From Bedellia somnulentella (lineage: Eukaryota; Arthropoda; Insecta; Lepidoptera; Bedelliidae): 64,000 nt of DNA. The stretch is from positions 12,400,001 to 12,464,000 of the forward strand of contig OY755178.1 in assembly GCA_963576735.1 (NCBI GenBank). Direction: 5' to 3'. Every line of letters starts with the position of its first letter. Positions within the stretch are counted from its first letter, which is position 1. Made by a program: the position numbers and the translations under genes. Below, piece by piece: positions 1-11,639 of the stretch. The notes beneath the pieces were generated by a model. That model searched no databases and had not been told where the DNA came from. It worked only from the letters and a program-made list of their open reading frames with translations.

Positions 1-680
1 TCTTCTTAGACTTTGCTAACAAGTGAAATACATAGTAACGAAAATAATGGTAACTTAGTATGGAATATATCGTACAACGAATTCCACGTTTACCTGTTTG
101 TGTAAAAGGATCCCCATGATTTCCTGTAACATTGTTACCGCCCAGAGATATATTTTCAAATTCACTTAACATGACTTATGTCTAAAAAAACTTGCAAACA
201 TAAAAATAACAGAATTCACATCATCACAACGACAGCCATATTTATTTACGTTTTTCTTTTTTTTTCATATTCATAGATACAATACAGCAAGTAAAACCCA
301 TAGAGTATAGATTGGTTTTCTGTGCCGTTCGTTCTCAAGGATTTTGTCATTATTTCTGACACATAATTTACTTTTTTTACAAATAGAAAAGTCTATCTCT
401 ATGGTATGGCTGGCCTGGCTGATTGATATAGCTAGATTTTTCAATGGTATTGTTTTACTTTTCAACTAATTTCAGTATCATACCTAGTGAAATTTCTTTA
501 AAGATGTGGTAATTAGAGATATAGCAGACTGCTTAAAACTGTTTTGTGTTCAATAATCACTTGGTTGCCCGTTACGTTCACAAAATCTGCAGATAAACAT
601 AGCTCATCGTGTGGCGTATGATAATTTTAATCAGCAGCTGTTGCGTACTTGCCGGCGACACCTATTTTTGAGGAAGAAAC
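1..680. other. Intergenic / 5' flank of USP22 gene
   Basis: AT-rich sequence with no recognisable coding exon. It precedes the first coding exon of the USP22 gene and should hold its promoter and 5' UTR, but I see no motif strong enough to place a transcription start. Short open frames here (for example on the minus strand at 271-465) have no recognisable domain. Confidence 0.5.
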
Positions 681-3600
681 ATGAATGATACTAATGGATG
701 TATTCATTTAAACAACTTTAAGGCTGCTAAAGGAACTCAGCCGTACAAAGTAGTGCATGCATTTTTCGTAGCCAGTACTACTTTTGAGGCCAGAAGATAT
801 AAGGTGAGTTGAGTATGAAGTCTGTCGATCTAATCAGATGTTTTGCGAAAGTGAACATTTACTTCTAGCAAAATCAGTACTCTTGAATAATAATGCTTGA
901 AAGCATTTCAATTAATGCTCCAAAGGTATTGACACAGCTAAAATCTGAAAACAGCTGTTATGCGTACATCTTTGTAAATGAAAAAATATATGTATTAAGA
1001 TAGATATAATAATTACAATTCAAGTCTGTAAATATGAATCTGTTTTCAAAAGTTCTAGAAAGCTAATTTTGGAAAATTATAAAAGTCAGGATCTTGCTTG
1101 ACATTATAAATAATCCAAATTTATGACTTTTTAACAAAAATGAATTTCTTATTTGAAAATGTTTGCAGTACTTAATTTCTCTGAATTTTGGAAAATTTTC
1201 AGGCCACAGCATGTCTTTGCTTTGTTTGCAAGCAACCTGGCCCAAGACTTCATTCATGTCTGCATTGTATCTACTTTGCTTGCTATGATGGCCATATTCA
1301 AGAGCATTCCAGGAACAAAAAACATTTCCTTTGTGTGGATCTGAGTCATGGCAACATATACTGTGCACAATGCCAGGATTACATCTATGATAGAGAGTTG
1401 TCTAATATTTCTATTAGAAACAAAATTAAGGAATCAAAGTGAGTAGCTTTGATAATTTAAAGTCTTAAGGTTTTCCCACTTATTACAAACTTTAAAATTT
1501 TATATAGTTTAACATGCTATGCCTTAAATTATAAGGGACTTTTTGTGGAGACATTGGCTAATTTTTATCATCATCATCCTTGTGAAATATGTAATGGGGC
1601 AGTTCTTAATTTACACACTTCTTATACATTATCCCTGTTTACGCTTTAATGTAACATGCCTACCATGTCCCCCACAATACAGGCTATGCCTAGTGTAGGG
1701 GACAACGAACTCTCCAATTGTAAAATTTCGTCACCTAATTACCAAATATCACCTAAAGGTACCTTTGTAATGTAAACTGTTGTTATTTTGGTTATTGCTG
1801 GTAGAAATAAATATTTTTCATATTATTGGCAGTCCTATTTTGTAATCCCCTTGCTGCCTTTAATATGAAGTTACAATTAAAAGATAACTGAAATAATTTT
1901 AGTTATCACTATTAGTACCATACAACAATTCATTATTATATTATTGCTTCATATTTAAATAATATAAGAATGTTTTTTTAATATGTTACAATTTGTTTCC
2001 TTGGAACAATTGAACTATGTGACATCAGTTACGGACATGAAGACAAATTAATAAAGATACACCTATAATATCTTGTTTACACATTTTTGTGACATGTCTT
2101 TTAGTATTGTTTATGTTCGTAGATCATTAGGTCTGAGTGCACCATACACACAATGGGCCCCAAACCAGAATGAAGCTGCCGGTTTGAGGCGTCTTCGTAA
2201 ACGCAGAGTCATCAGCCCACGCACCACTATTGGTCTAAGAGGACTGCAAAACTTGGGTTCTACTTGCTTTATGAATTGTATTGTGCAGGTTAGTCATTCA
2301 AAATATGAACTTCACTTACATTACACTAAACTAGTTGCATTCCAACTACTTTATAAAAAATAACAATGTAAGACATAGACCTAAATATTGCACCTTATAA
2401 GTCAACCAGAAGCTATGTTTAAGTTGTACTAATTGTAGCTTATCTATATTATAATAAGACTGTACCAAGGTAAAAACTGAACATTGAAGAAAAAAAAATT
2501 AAAACTGGTGGAATATGTTTAATTTTCGAAACTGACGCCAAATTTGTGTCTGTCTGTTACGTGTTACGTTAATTCTACCAGACGGATCTTGATCAAAGCT
2601 GTGAATATAGCTTATACACCTGGCCAACATATAGGATATCATTTATCCCGGATTTCACAAGGGTTACTACAAAAACATAAAAAAACAAGTTTTTATATGG
2701 CTCCCCATATTTACACGATTCATTTTTTCATCAAAGACTTTATCAGACTCTTCATTAATAGTGTTTTTTGGAAAAAATAAGGGTTTCATCCATTTTCATC
2801 AAAAATTAAATGTCCATTTAATTGTTTATCTGACATGACTACTAGATATATAGCTTATAATTTTGAAGTCAATACTAACGTCTTCTTGGCATAGTGGTAT
2901 ACTTTTCGGTTAATACTAATCGAACAGAAGACCCAGGTTCGAATCTGGGGCATCGCAATCTTTTTGCGTTTTTTTTGCTTTTGTGTTAGCTTAGAATAAT
3001 AGGAAGCACTATTCCTTCTCTTTCACATTCAACTATGCGAATATGTATGAATAAAGATAATTGAAAGTATATTATATGAATATTGCGCATTCATTTGGTA
3101 GGTTTGAGAATATGTTTATAACTTTTTTATTAACTATTTTTAAACTAATATTCTCATAGATATATTGTGCTATACTTACGCATAAATTAATATTCTGTTT
3201 AAGCCTCAGAATGCATAGTTAGTAAATAATTAATAATCTCAATTTTAATTAGTACCGCCATGTATTGACCGATGACTGATTGGCTGCAATCTCTCACACA
3301 TCACCAACAGTCATTGTAGGGGGCAGCACCGGGTCGCCAAACTGCTATCCATACTTACTAAAGATATTCTCATTTTTGAACATAGAAACTTGGTACAAAA
3401 TGGTTTGTTTCATGATTCTTCTGAACAATTAAAAAGGTTTTTCGGAACTCACCCCCTAAGGGATTGAAAAATGTATACAGATTTTTGATCTTTAAATATA
3501 CTGTATCTAGAATTTTGAAACTTGATGCGATTGACTGATATAACAACTACAAATAAAAAAGGAGTTTGCTTAAGAAACTTAAACAATTTGTAGGTATTGG

Positions 3601-6600
3601 ATCTCCAAGCACATTTCCATACAGCTCCAATTCCATAAGTCACCTCTTACGAGACCCCTAGGGAAGTAATGGGTTAGTTTGATCCTAAGCTATACTTTGC
3701 AAATGTTTATGAATTAATCATCTTTTTGCAGACTTTGATTCACACGCCATTGCTACGAGACTACTTCCTGGGTCAAAAACATAAGTGCAAGGCACAGGTC
3801 TCCGTGAAATGTTTGGTCTGTGAAGTGTCGAAGTTATTTCAGGTATTGTTTCAACTTTATTTTATACTTAACATTTTGATTCCTATTGTAAAAAATATAG
3901 GTACATGTTATAGTTTAACTTAAAGATTTTGTTCAGTCTCTTCCAGAGTGTGTAATTTTTGTCAGAGATGAGTTCACTTTCATAAAGTGAACACCCATTT
4001 CCACACGCATCAATAAGAGTTAATAGCTTCTAAGTAAAAATCGTAAAATCTGCACCGTTTTTTTTTATCTCGGTCACTTGTAACGAGATCATTGAACACA
4101 TGTTTCATTGTATAAACATTTTTGCTTTTCTCTACATTGAAACTTGACATTTGGGGTTACTTAAATTTTTTTTGAGCACTGCGAATTTAATTTCAGAAAT
4201 TCAATCCTTAAGAAGGAGAAATAGGGGTTGCCAGTTTATGTGTATCTTATAATTGTTTGTTCAGCCTTATTTTTAACTATATTTCAGTAAGCAAGGCTTG
4301 AGTTCTCATTTGGCACCATTAAAAAAAAAGACCTGTGCAAGCGTTAATGTCTTATTTATTTCTTAATTTAAATTGTCGTTATAATTTCCTCAGCTGTTAT
4401 TTATATTGTACTAGCTGACCCGACAGACTTCGAACTGCCAAATTTCAAATTTCATTCATATACATTATGTACTTGAGGAGCCTTTTCTTCTCAAACACAT
4501 AAACATCCAAACATCTAAACTTTCACATTTATAATATTAGAAAGAAAGAAAGAAAATACGTTTATTCGCCATTGTAGGCACAATAAAAACAATTATTTTA
4601 CAAAAACACAAAACACACAAAAGAAACTATAAAAATACAAAAACAGTATAAGATACAGAGTATTCAGTACTTCTTGCGCCACTGCAACAGCTAATCCGTA
4701 CTGTCTCAACATTTTCTGTGAGCCTTCGACTCACAGTACTGATATTAATTTATATTGTATAATAATTAGAATGTACTTTTCTCCGATCTGCTTCCTACTA
4801 AGTTTCTGTATTGGTTTTGCTCATGTAATTAACATTTGTCATAATTTTAGGAGGGGCGGGGACTGGTAGCGGCTTTGTGTACCCATACTCATTGTTTTAC
4901 GTTGTTTTTCTTCAAATATTTTTTACATGCCTAATCATTTAAATTAATAAATAAAATGGCCAGAGTTAATATTGGTTCTGAACATCACGCGAATTTTTGG
5001 TCATCTGGAGTTTCGGGTACCCCATGTTTCACTGGATAATGCATTTACGTGAGAGGGGACAGAAATATCGCCGCTACAATACATTGTCCCACTACTAAGT
5101 ACACTTATACCGCGTGGCTCCCATCTTTATGGTTCGTCTTACCGTTAAAAATCTAGTCAAATTAACCATATTCATGATTGAAGAGAAACTCATTGATGTA
5201 GGCCTGACTCAGAATTTGACGCGTCTCTGCGGCTGTGTTCTTAGTATTTTACGTGCTCAAGTTTTTTTTTTTATGTAACATGTTATTTTTTTCTTATGTA
5301 TGCATTGCTGTTATCTTTGCGGGTTTCCCCCACTTATTAAGGTCTAGTCTTCATTTGTAATTTTCATTTTCTTTTCGTGAATGCACAAACAGAGATACTC
5401 TTGTATAGTATTACAGCTTTGTACAGTTGTATACGCTGTTCAACTTTATATAGTTGCGATAGCATTCATGCATGGTGAGGGTTGGTTGCCTGTGTGACTC
5501 ACTAAGGTTTCTTAAGTAGATTTTTAAAATATAAAATAATAAAATATAATAAGCTTCCTAAAATTCCTTAAAATAAGTCTCAAGCATGTTTTAAAAATTA
5601 TTTAAGACTGTTATACAAGTTACCATGTATTTTGTATATGTTACACTTCTATGAAAGCTTGAAATATAAAATTATATTGCTTAATTTAAATCTTTTTGTT
5701 CATGAAAACCTCATGTGGGGATTATTATTAATAAATAAAGAATACATAAAGGAAAGAAAAATTTCGACACAGGCGGGAATCGAACCCGCGACCTCGGGTA
5801 TACGCCCCCGTCGCTCTGCCATTGAGCTACCGTGTCAATGGCTGCCAGCGCAAAATTCTTCTATCCTTTATTTCTTTTACACGTTAAAGTAGTGTTTGCG
5901 TTTCCTTCCTCCGAATTTTTACTATACGAGTATAGGGGGCGTATACCCGAGGTCGCGGGTTCGATTCCCGCCTGTGTCGAAATTTTTCTTTCCTTTATTT
6001 ATTAATTATATTGCTTGTTGTAGGAGTTCTACTCTGGTGCCAAAACCCCGTTGATCCTTCATCGTCTGCTGCACCTGATCTGGACTCACGCGCGCCATCT
6101 TGCTGGGTACGAGCAACAGGATGCTCACGAGTTCTTCATCGCTACGCTCGATGTATTGCATCGGTAAGTATGAATTATTGCTTGAAAAAAGTTGTTATCC
6201 CTATTTGTAATAAATAATATTGATCAGTTTCCCTTTCGGTAATCATATTACAGGCCTTGTCGAATGTGTACATTTCCGTTTTAAAAAAAAGTCAGGAATC
6301 ATCAAAATTTAAAATCCTTTATAGAATTTTCTAAGATTTTCACGATTGCACATTATAATTGAAACAACTATTGATTTTACCACCTGCTTGGAACCCGATC
6401 ATTAGCACAACTAAGCGAGGGAAGAACACTAGCAAGACTCCAGATAACATTAGCTCTTTTTGTACATAGCAAATATTAAACGCAAATGTAACTTAAAATT
6501 TTGTGAAGGTAGTTAGTATTAATAATTTTATAGTACTGTATAATGACAAATAACACCTCAGTCTTCCCGTGACCATGATAACTGAAAAGTTTTCGAAACG

Positions 6601-9600
6601 TTGGGCTATTAAAAATAATGTAATAACACGCGATTAAAATATCCGAAAATCAATAGTTGTTTCAATTATAATCCTTTATAGAATTTAACAAAAACCCATT
6701 TTACTTTTATGTTTTGAATTCTATACTACCCGGAGTCACAACTTTCAATCAGAACCATCTTTGCAAAAAGTCTCCAATGTTTAAAATCAATTATCGAGCT
6801 ATAAATCTACCTAGATGTAAAAGTACATCCCGGTTGTATTTGCTTTATAAAACCTACAATGAATCTTCATTTTCAGACATTGCATGAATGGGGTAGAAGA
6901 CACTGAGAAGAAAGAAAATGGGCGTTGCAACTGTATCATTGATCAAATATTTACTGGAGGGCTTCAGAGCGACGTAGTTTGCACTTCATGTTCTGGAGTG
7001 TCTACTACCATCGACCCGTTTTGGGACATCAGTTTAGACGTAGCTGGACCCGGCTCCTTGCAAGCTTGTCTCGAACGCTTCACCCGAGCGGAACATCTCG
7101 GCTCTGGAGCTAAAATCAAGTGCTCAAACTGCCGAGTCTATAGAGAATCCACCAAACAACTCACTTTAGAGACATTACCAATCGTCGCCAGTTTCCACCT
7201 CAAACGATTCGAACATTCGTCCCAGATTGACAGGAAGATTTCGACCTTCGTATCTTTTCCACCCGAGATAGATATGACACCGTTCATGTCTTCGCACCGC
7301 AGGGCCGTCGATACAGGTGCTGCTGATAATAATAATGCGCCTGAAGGTGTGTGTGAGGACAATCGCTATTCTCTGTTTGCTGTGGTGAATCATCTGGGTT
7401 CCTTGGACGCCGGACATTACACTGCGTATGTGCGCCAGTTGAAAGGCAGCTGGTTCAAATGCGACGATCACATGATCACGCGGGCTTCGTTGCGCGAGGT
7501 GCTTGATAGTGAGGGGTAAGTCTAATACTACATAACGTTTACGTCTACTCTTTTTAATATCCATTACCCTCGTATCAAGAACTTGTGTAAAAATTTAGAG
7601 TAGTGGACCACAATTCGGTATGCAAAGTTTTACAAAAGTGGTGCTGATTACGAAACCATTTCAAGATATTATGTTTTTAAAACATATTTTCCTGAAATTA
7701 AATCAAACAGAGCTAAGATGACCGTTATTTTAGCAAAAAACTGAACAGTATTTGACCTTCAGCATTATGTCAAAGACATTCGTTCTTGCAGTTTATTAAT
7801 AAAACATCGAAAATCATAGGTTTGTTTAGTATAATATCGTAATAATTTCATTTGGGATCACAAATTCGTGAAATATTTTGCAATTAGCAACATTTTTACT
7901 AAACATTTCGCTTTATTTGCATGTCGCTACGTGATATTTTCAATCGATGACGTCATTAAGTACAAAAGTTGAACAATCTTTAAAAAATCATAACTTTGCA
8001 ATTACTCATTTTAAATGAAAAATATTCAAATTAGTTTTTTATTTTCGTGTTTGCTATCGAATAAAAATATTTAATAAATACCAAAAAAAACTTTGCATAC
8101 CGAATTATCACTTAAGGGTAGGAGGATTATGGGATTTATAGCCAATTATATCTCTCTTAGACTCTGAGGATTCCAGTGCATGCGTAAAAGTAAACGTGAA
8201 AAAAAACGGAACCGCTTCATTATTTCTCAGGATGTCTGATAGGTATGTGTAGGGCGAATGCGTGTATTCTTCATTAACATACATACATATACTCACGGCT
8301 ATGAATCCCTAGAAGGGGAAGCCAGAGCTAAGGAATTCGAAATTGCTCAGCCACGTTTGGAAAGTTAAGTGGGGAAAAGATGGTAAAATAAAGGTTGGGT
8401 CTCCAACCGCATCGCCCAAAAATTCCTTAAAAGCCCCAATACCGTTAGTTGCCTCTTACGTACACCCACCGGAAGAAATAGGGTAGTGCTATTCTAAGCC
8501 GACACTACACAGCAAAGCATTAAATGTTTCTTAAATACTGACGATAAATTTTTACTTACATCCTTGGTGAAAGAGTTTTATGATGATGATTACGTGTACA
8601 TCCTTTAAAAGAAAAGGAATGAATGTGAATTTGGATAAAACCAAAACCATAGTTTTTTAAGAGCGAGTATAATGTGACCGATAGTGTGATTGAGAGGAGT
8701 GGTGAAACATAAAACAAGTGAAAGAGTTTGGTATCCGGGTAATTTGTTTTCTAGGGATGTAAAGGCGAAAAGTTAGATGATAACTTCGAAAGAAGTGTGA
8801 ATATGAGTAACACGTAAAATGGAGCAGGGAACAGACTGATAACTAGTCAGTTAGTGTTCGAAAAGGCCCGAATTGTAGCGCATGGTGAAGTTTTATAGTT
8901 ACTACGATTATGTGTGATTCCGCATATTGGGTGTAGCAGAAAAAGTGTGACAGAGCGGAGCGAATGCAGTATAAATAAAATTCCTCAAATAAATTTCCTT
9001 AATATTAAAGGTGCAGGTGAGAAAAGATGATAATGTAAAATAGATCGAAAAGGGAATGTTAAATTGGTGGGGCGCCTAGAGAGTGGGTGGTAATGTCAGT
9101 ATAGCACAACCACAGAGATCATATTTAGATCAAATATATCCTCTATGAAGTATTTTTAGACCTTTGAAATAATAAAAAATATATTAAAACGGTTAGCCAT
9201 ATATGTGGAACGGTATGGTTTGAATAAGTTTTGACTAAAAGTGTGACATACTTACTCATATCTGATACTATGGGTATGCACATGGGTATAGTTATTCATC
9301 AAATATTAAGGGTATTTCGTCCTGGGTGGTCGTCGTATATAAAACCTTCCTCTATGAATGGACTATCCAATACAATAGGCATGATGACAACAAGTAAATT
9401 TCATTGAAATAATTTGTGTGTATTTTATTTCAAAATTCCTAATTCTAAAACTCTGATTCTTTTCATAATTAAAAGCAAGATGAATATTATAATCGATAAA
9501 ATAAAATCGCTAAATACGGCAATCCGCCATGAGATGTTGAACGCCAATCAGAGCGCAAGACGTCACGTTAGAGTCAGTGTGACCATTTGTGGCAGATTTC

Positions 9601-10284
9601 CGCCATTTTGGCAGATTTGGACCCAAAATTTAAGCTGTGGCATATTATGCTAACGATTTCAAAATGTGGCAGATTTTGGCAGATATCAAAGGTTTTAATA
9701 AAATCATGCTAATTTTAAATAAAATTGCATGAAAATGAACAATAAATAATTTAAGTAAGGTAATTAGAAAATATTTACTAGAAAATTTATTCCAAATCTG
9801 GCAACCTTTGTTCCTACGTCTTTGTTGATACCCAGATTACACGGGGATTTCTCGCTTGATCTGCTGATACATAGATATTGTCATTTTATTATGGGCTTAA
9901 ATTTTGGGTCCAAATCTGCCAAAATGGCAGAAATCTCCCACAAATGGTCACACTGTTCCTTGTAATCTTTAGTGACGTAAGCAAGCGACGCCATGACACT
10001 TTGACGCGTTTTGGTGCAAATTTTAAATTTATGAATCAAAAACTATTTTTTAAGTACTAAACCTAAATTTTTCGCAGAACTATTATGTTTATTATAATTA
10101 ATATATATTTCCAAATTCAACACACAATTCCCAAGATAAGGATGTTCAGGCCTCAAACTCTTCGGCTTTGTTATATTAGTATAGATGTAGATTAGATATT
10201 CTGCTATAACACAATATTTTTAATTTCAGATACCTCCTGTTCTACCACAAGACTCTTTTGGAATTTGACTACGACTATGCTTAA
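681..10284 (+). CDS. USP22: Ubiquitin carboxyl-terminal hydrolase 22 / non-stop (SAGA deubiquitinase)
   Basis: Seven coding exons join in frame: 681-803, 1203-1438, 2123-2288, 3732-3842, 6024-6163, 6877-7515 and 10230-10284, giving 489 aa; all six introns have GT/AG ends and phases agree. Residues about 6-104 form a ZnF-UBP finger (C47/C50, C60/C63, C95/C98 and several His). The USP domain follows: Cys box NLGSTCFMN with catalytic C168, the QQDAHEFF box in exon 5, paired CxxC zinc ligands (about C294/C297 and C341/C344), the His box GHYTAYVR with H439, and Asp near D455. It ends in the USP22-typical SEGYLLFYHK stretch. By family knowledge this enzyme removes ubiquitin from histone H2B within the SAGA DUB module. 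Length matches USP22 and fly Non-stop. The ATG at 681 gives the conserved N-terminal GCxHxNNFK start. Introns are swollen with repeats, described separately; every active-site box is intact, so I consider it functional. Confidence 0.96.
2530..3710 (+). mobile_element. Decayed Helitron-related relic in USP22 intron 3
   Basis: Several blocks match, in the same order, the two dated Helitrons at 20646-23654 and 33299-35691: a tRNA-like block with B-box-like GGTTCGAATC near 2935, the GGCAGCACCG... block near 3320, the ACTTACTAAAGATATTC block near 3355 and the GAACATAGAAACTTGGTAC block near 3380. A fragment resembling the short RTE-derived element follows to about 3710. Terminal TC and CTAG ends are not recognisable. 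This copy is useful because it shows the sequence of the Helitron interior without the MITE found at 22683-23156. Confidence 0.6.
4411..4740. repeat. Two dispersed repeat fragments in USP22 intron 4
   Basis: 4411-4532 begins CTAGCTGACCCGACAGACTTCG and ends in a CTTTCACATTTATAATATTA tail; a related block lies at 20078-20335. 4540-4740 begins with an AAAG microsatellite and looks like the reverse-oriented 3' tail of a LINE (T-rich, TTTATT near its start). Neither has coding capacity. The rest of intron 4 up to 5680 is AT-rich with no gene. Confidence 0.5.
4970..5250 (-). repeat. Degraded tRNA-derived SINE
   Basis: This stretch aligns by eye with the much better preserved SINE at 39395-39758: the block CTGAACATCACG, then GTGAGAGGGGACAG, the ACTAAGTAC block and the GTAGGCCTGACTCAG block next to the head come in the same order. 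The tRNA-like head itself is nearly unrecognisable. It lies in intron 4 of USP22 in antisense orientation. Confidence 0.5.
5746..5998. repeat. Perfect 64-bp inverted repeat with tRNA-like arms
   Basis: Left arm 5746-5809 and right arm 5935-5998 are exact reverse complements over all 64 bases, separated by a 125-base spacer. Each arm contains a tRNA T-arm and 3' acceptor strand (GCGGG TTCGATT CCCGC followed by CTGTGTC) plus a T-rich flank. The right arm ends 25 bases before exon 5 of USP22 (starts 6024), so its T-rich part contributes to the polypyrimidine tract. In the transcript the arms could form a long stable hairpin next to the splice acceptor. The left flank (5680-5745) is itself a dispersed repeat, found again reverse-oriented near 43970-44035. 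Confidence 0.85.
5766..5836 (-). pseudogene. tRNA-like sequence / tRNA pseudogene
   Basis: On the minus strand a 71-nt sequence folds with a 7-bp acceptor stem (GACACGG with CTGTGTC, one G-U pair), a 4-bp D stem (GCTC/GAGC) and a 5-bp T stem with a TTCGATT loop. A-box-like and B-box-like promoters are therefore present. The anticodon region does not make a 5-bp stem with a 7-nt loop and U33; only 4 bp (CGGG/CCCG) with an 8-nt loop is possible. I call it a tRNA-derived sequence rather than a working tRNA and do not assign an anticodon. Confidence 0.6.
8105..9140 (+). mobile_element. Decayed RTE-type LINE fragment in USP22 intron 6
   Basis: Stretches match the better preserved RTE at 23913-27314: GAGGATTCCAGTGCATG near 8163 (compare 26274), the GTGAATTTGGATAAAACC block near 8627 (compare 26558), and the tail around 9090-9140 with the ACCACAGAGATCATATTTAGATC block corresponding to the RTE region near 27110. 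Many indels and stops remove any coding capacity. A short RTE-derived element (8277-8513) is inserted in it, so this RTE fragment is the older of the two. Confidence 0.7.
8277..8513 (-). mobile_element. Short RTE-derived nonautonomous element (SINE-like), copy 1
   Basis: About 240 bp. In its own orientation it starts CTGTGTAGTGTCGGCTTAG, passes through TAGCACTACCC and ends GCCGTGAGTATATGTATG. Both ends match those of the RTE at 23913-27314. It splits the decayed RTE fragment in USP22 intron 6. Other copies or fragments lie near 15571, 28303, 31097, 31744, 38456, 38938, 45877 and 47849. No open reading frame. Confidence 0.75.
9575..9955. mobile_element. 381-bp MITE with long terminal inverted repeats
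   Basis: The left end CAGTGTGACCATTTGTGG and the reverse complement of the right end agree over about 60 bases with only a couple of mismatches (left 9575-9636, right 9894-9955), extending through GGCAGATTTGGACCCAAAAT. No coding capacity. The CAGTG terminus resembles some hAT-type MITEs, but no convincing 8-bp target duplication is visible, so the superfamily is open. It lies in USP22 intron 6. Confidence 0.8.
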
Positions 10285-10425
10285 TTTTGTACAAACCAAT
10301 TAAAATTCTCTGGTTACTGTTTATATAGCAAATCCGTATCAAATCATTATGTGCAAAATTAACGTAGAAAACTTGTTATGTCCGACACGTGATACTAGAA
10401 ATAGGTTGAAGGAATTATTATTGAA

Positions 10426-10431
10426 AATAAA
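10426..10431 (+). terminator. Candidate USP22 polyadenylation signal
   Basis: AATAAA about 140 bases after the USP22 stop codon (10282-10284). It is the first canonical hexamer downstream; other hexamers further on cannot be excluded as the used site. Confidence 0.45.
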
Positions 10432-11600
10432 TTGGTATACAATTATGTTATTTACGAAATATTGGACGAATTTGTTAGTTCTAAGAATTAATGTGAAATT
10501 GTTTATGTAAAATTTCATAGCATAGTCAATGAGTGTTCATGTTTCTGCTTTAATTGTGATTATAGCGATGCATAGCTTCGTTTTTATTTAAATTTAATTC
10601 ATAATTGACGAAAAGGGCCTGGATTTTAATACCGCTTTGATTAACTTCTAATGCCTGTCGTCCTATGGACAAAATCTTGCATATGGTTGAATGTACCATT
10701 TTACTGCGCTTTTATCTTAGGGATTCAAATACAACTATATATAATGACTAAACAATCGAACTGCGATTAAATATTTTCTATTAAGGCCTCACTAGTTTAC
10801 TATAATTCAATATCTCAAATTGCTCAAGTGCAATATGTTTTGCTTAAAGTGATCTTAATCTAATTGTTAGTTGAGTGTAAAATGATCGTCACAAAGTGTA
10901 TGATATCAGCATTTAGTGTGTGATTTACGTTATGATCAAAATGAGTCTACCTCGATTTTCCTTTTCCTATTTGCATTTTGACTAAACAATAATGGTACCG
11001 CCATTACTTGTGTAAATGTATTAGCTATTACCTTTGACTGAACTGAAATTATCTTAGTTATTGTGATAATTGATATTTATGACATTTTATAATTAATCTT
11101 GACTAGATACATATAGTCATATCACTGACGGTGACTTATATATTCTTTTTATTTCCAAAGGTCTTTTTGTTATTTAATTATTGTTTTAATTATCATGTGA
11201 ATTAGATCTCCTAAATATTTAGTCGGTGTTATGAAAATTTGTTGTAAGTAAATGTATGAAGTAAAATTTTAATAATTAAGACATTTAGAATATAGGTGTA
11301 AAATATAATCAATTATTCCTTTTTGTTTACAAATGATTGTTCTAGTATAAAAAAATAGAACTGCTGAATCATTCTGTACGTAGATAATCTGTGTTATAAA
11401 CGTGAACATAATATTCACCAATGTAAATTATACTATGGAAATATATCTGGAAAATAATATGTACCTATGTGTCTCTATATTTTACTTACACTCCCTAATT
11501 TAACTTATTTGCTGACCAACGACAATCAGTACAAATAGTGCTTTAGGAAACGACACCACTTTTTATGCTGATGTTTGGGTTTTTGGTATGTTTCTTCTTT
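10432..11600. other. USP22 3' flank, no gene seen
   Basis: AT-rich sequence without a recognisable exon or repeat family. It may partly be a long 3' UTR of the USP22 gene. It ends where decayed Jockey-type LINE sequence begins. Confidence 0.5.
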
Positions 11601-11639
11601 TCTTATCTAAAAGTCATGTGTGGCTAATTACTTATGGTC

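Noticed and set aside
271..465. Minus-strand 64-aa open frame in the USP22 5' flank
   Set aside because: No recognisable domain, no splice context and typical of chance frames in AT-rich DNA.
5766..5836. Functional tRNA gene
   Set aside because: Acceptor, D and T stems are good, but the anticodon arm cannot form 5 bp with a 7-nt loop and U33, so I call it tRNA-derived only.
9575..9955. 8-bp target duplication proving a hAT MITE
   Set aside because: The flanking 8-mers (GTTAGAGT and TTCCTTGT) do not match, so the superfamily was left open.
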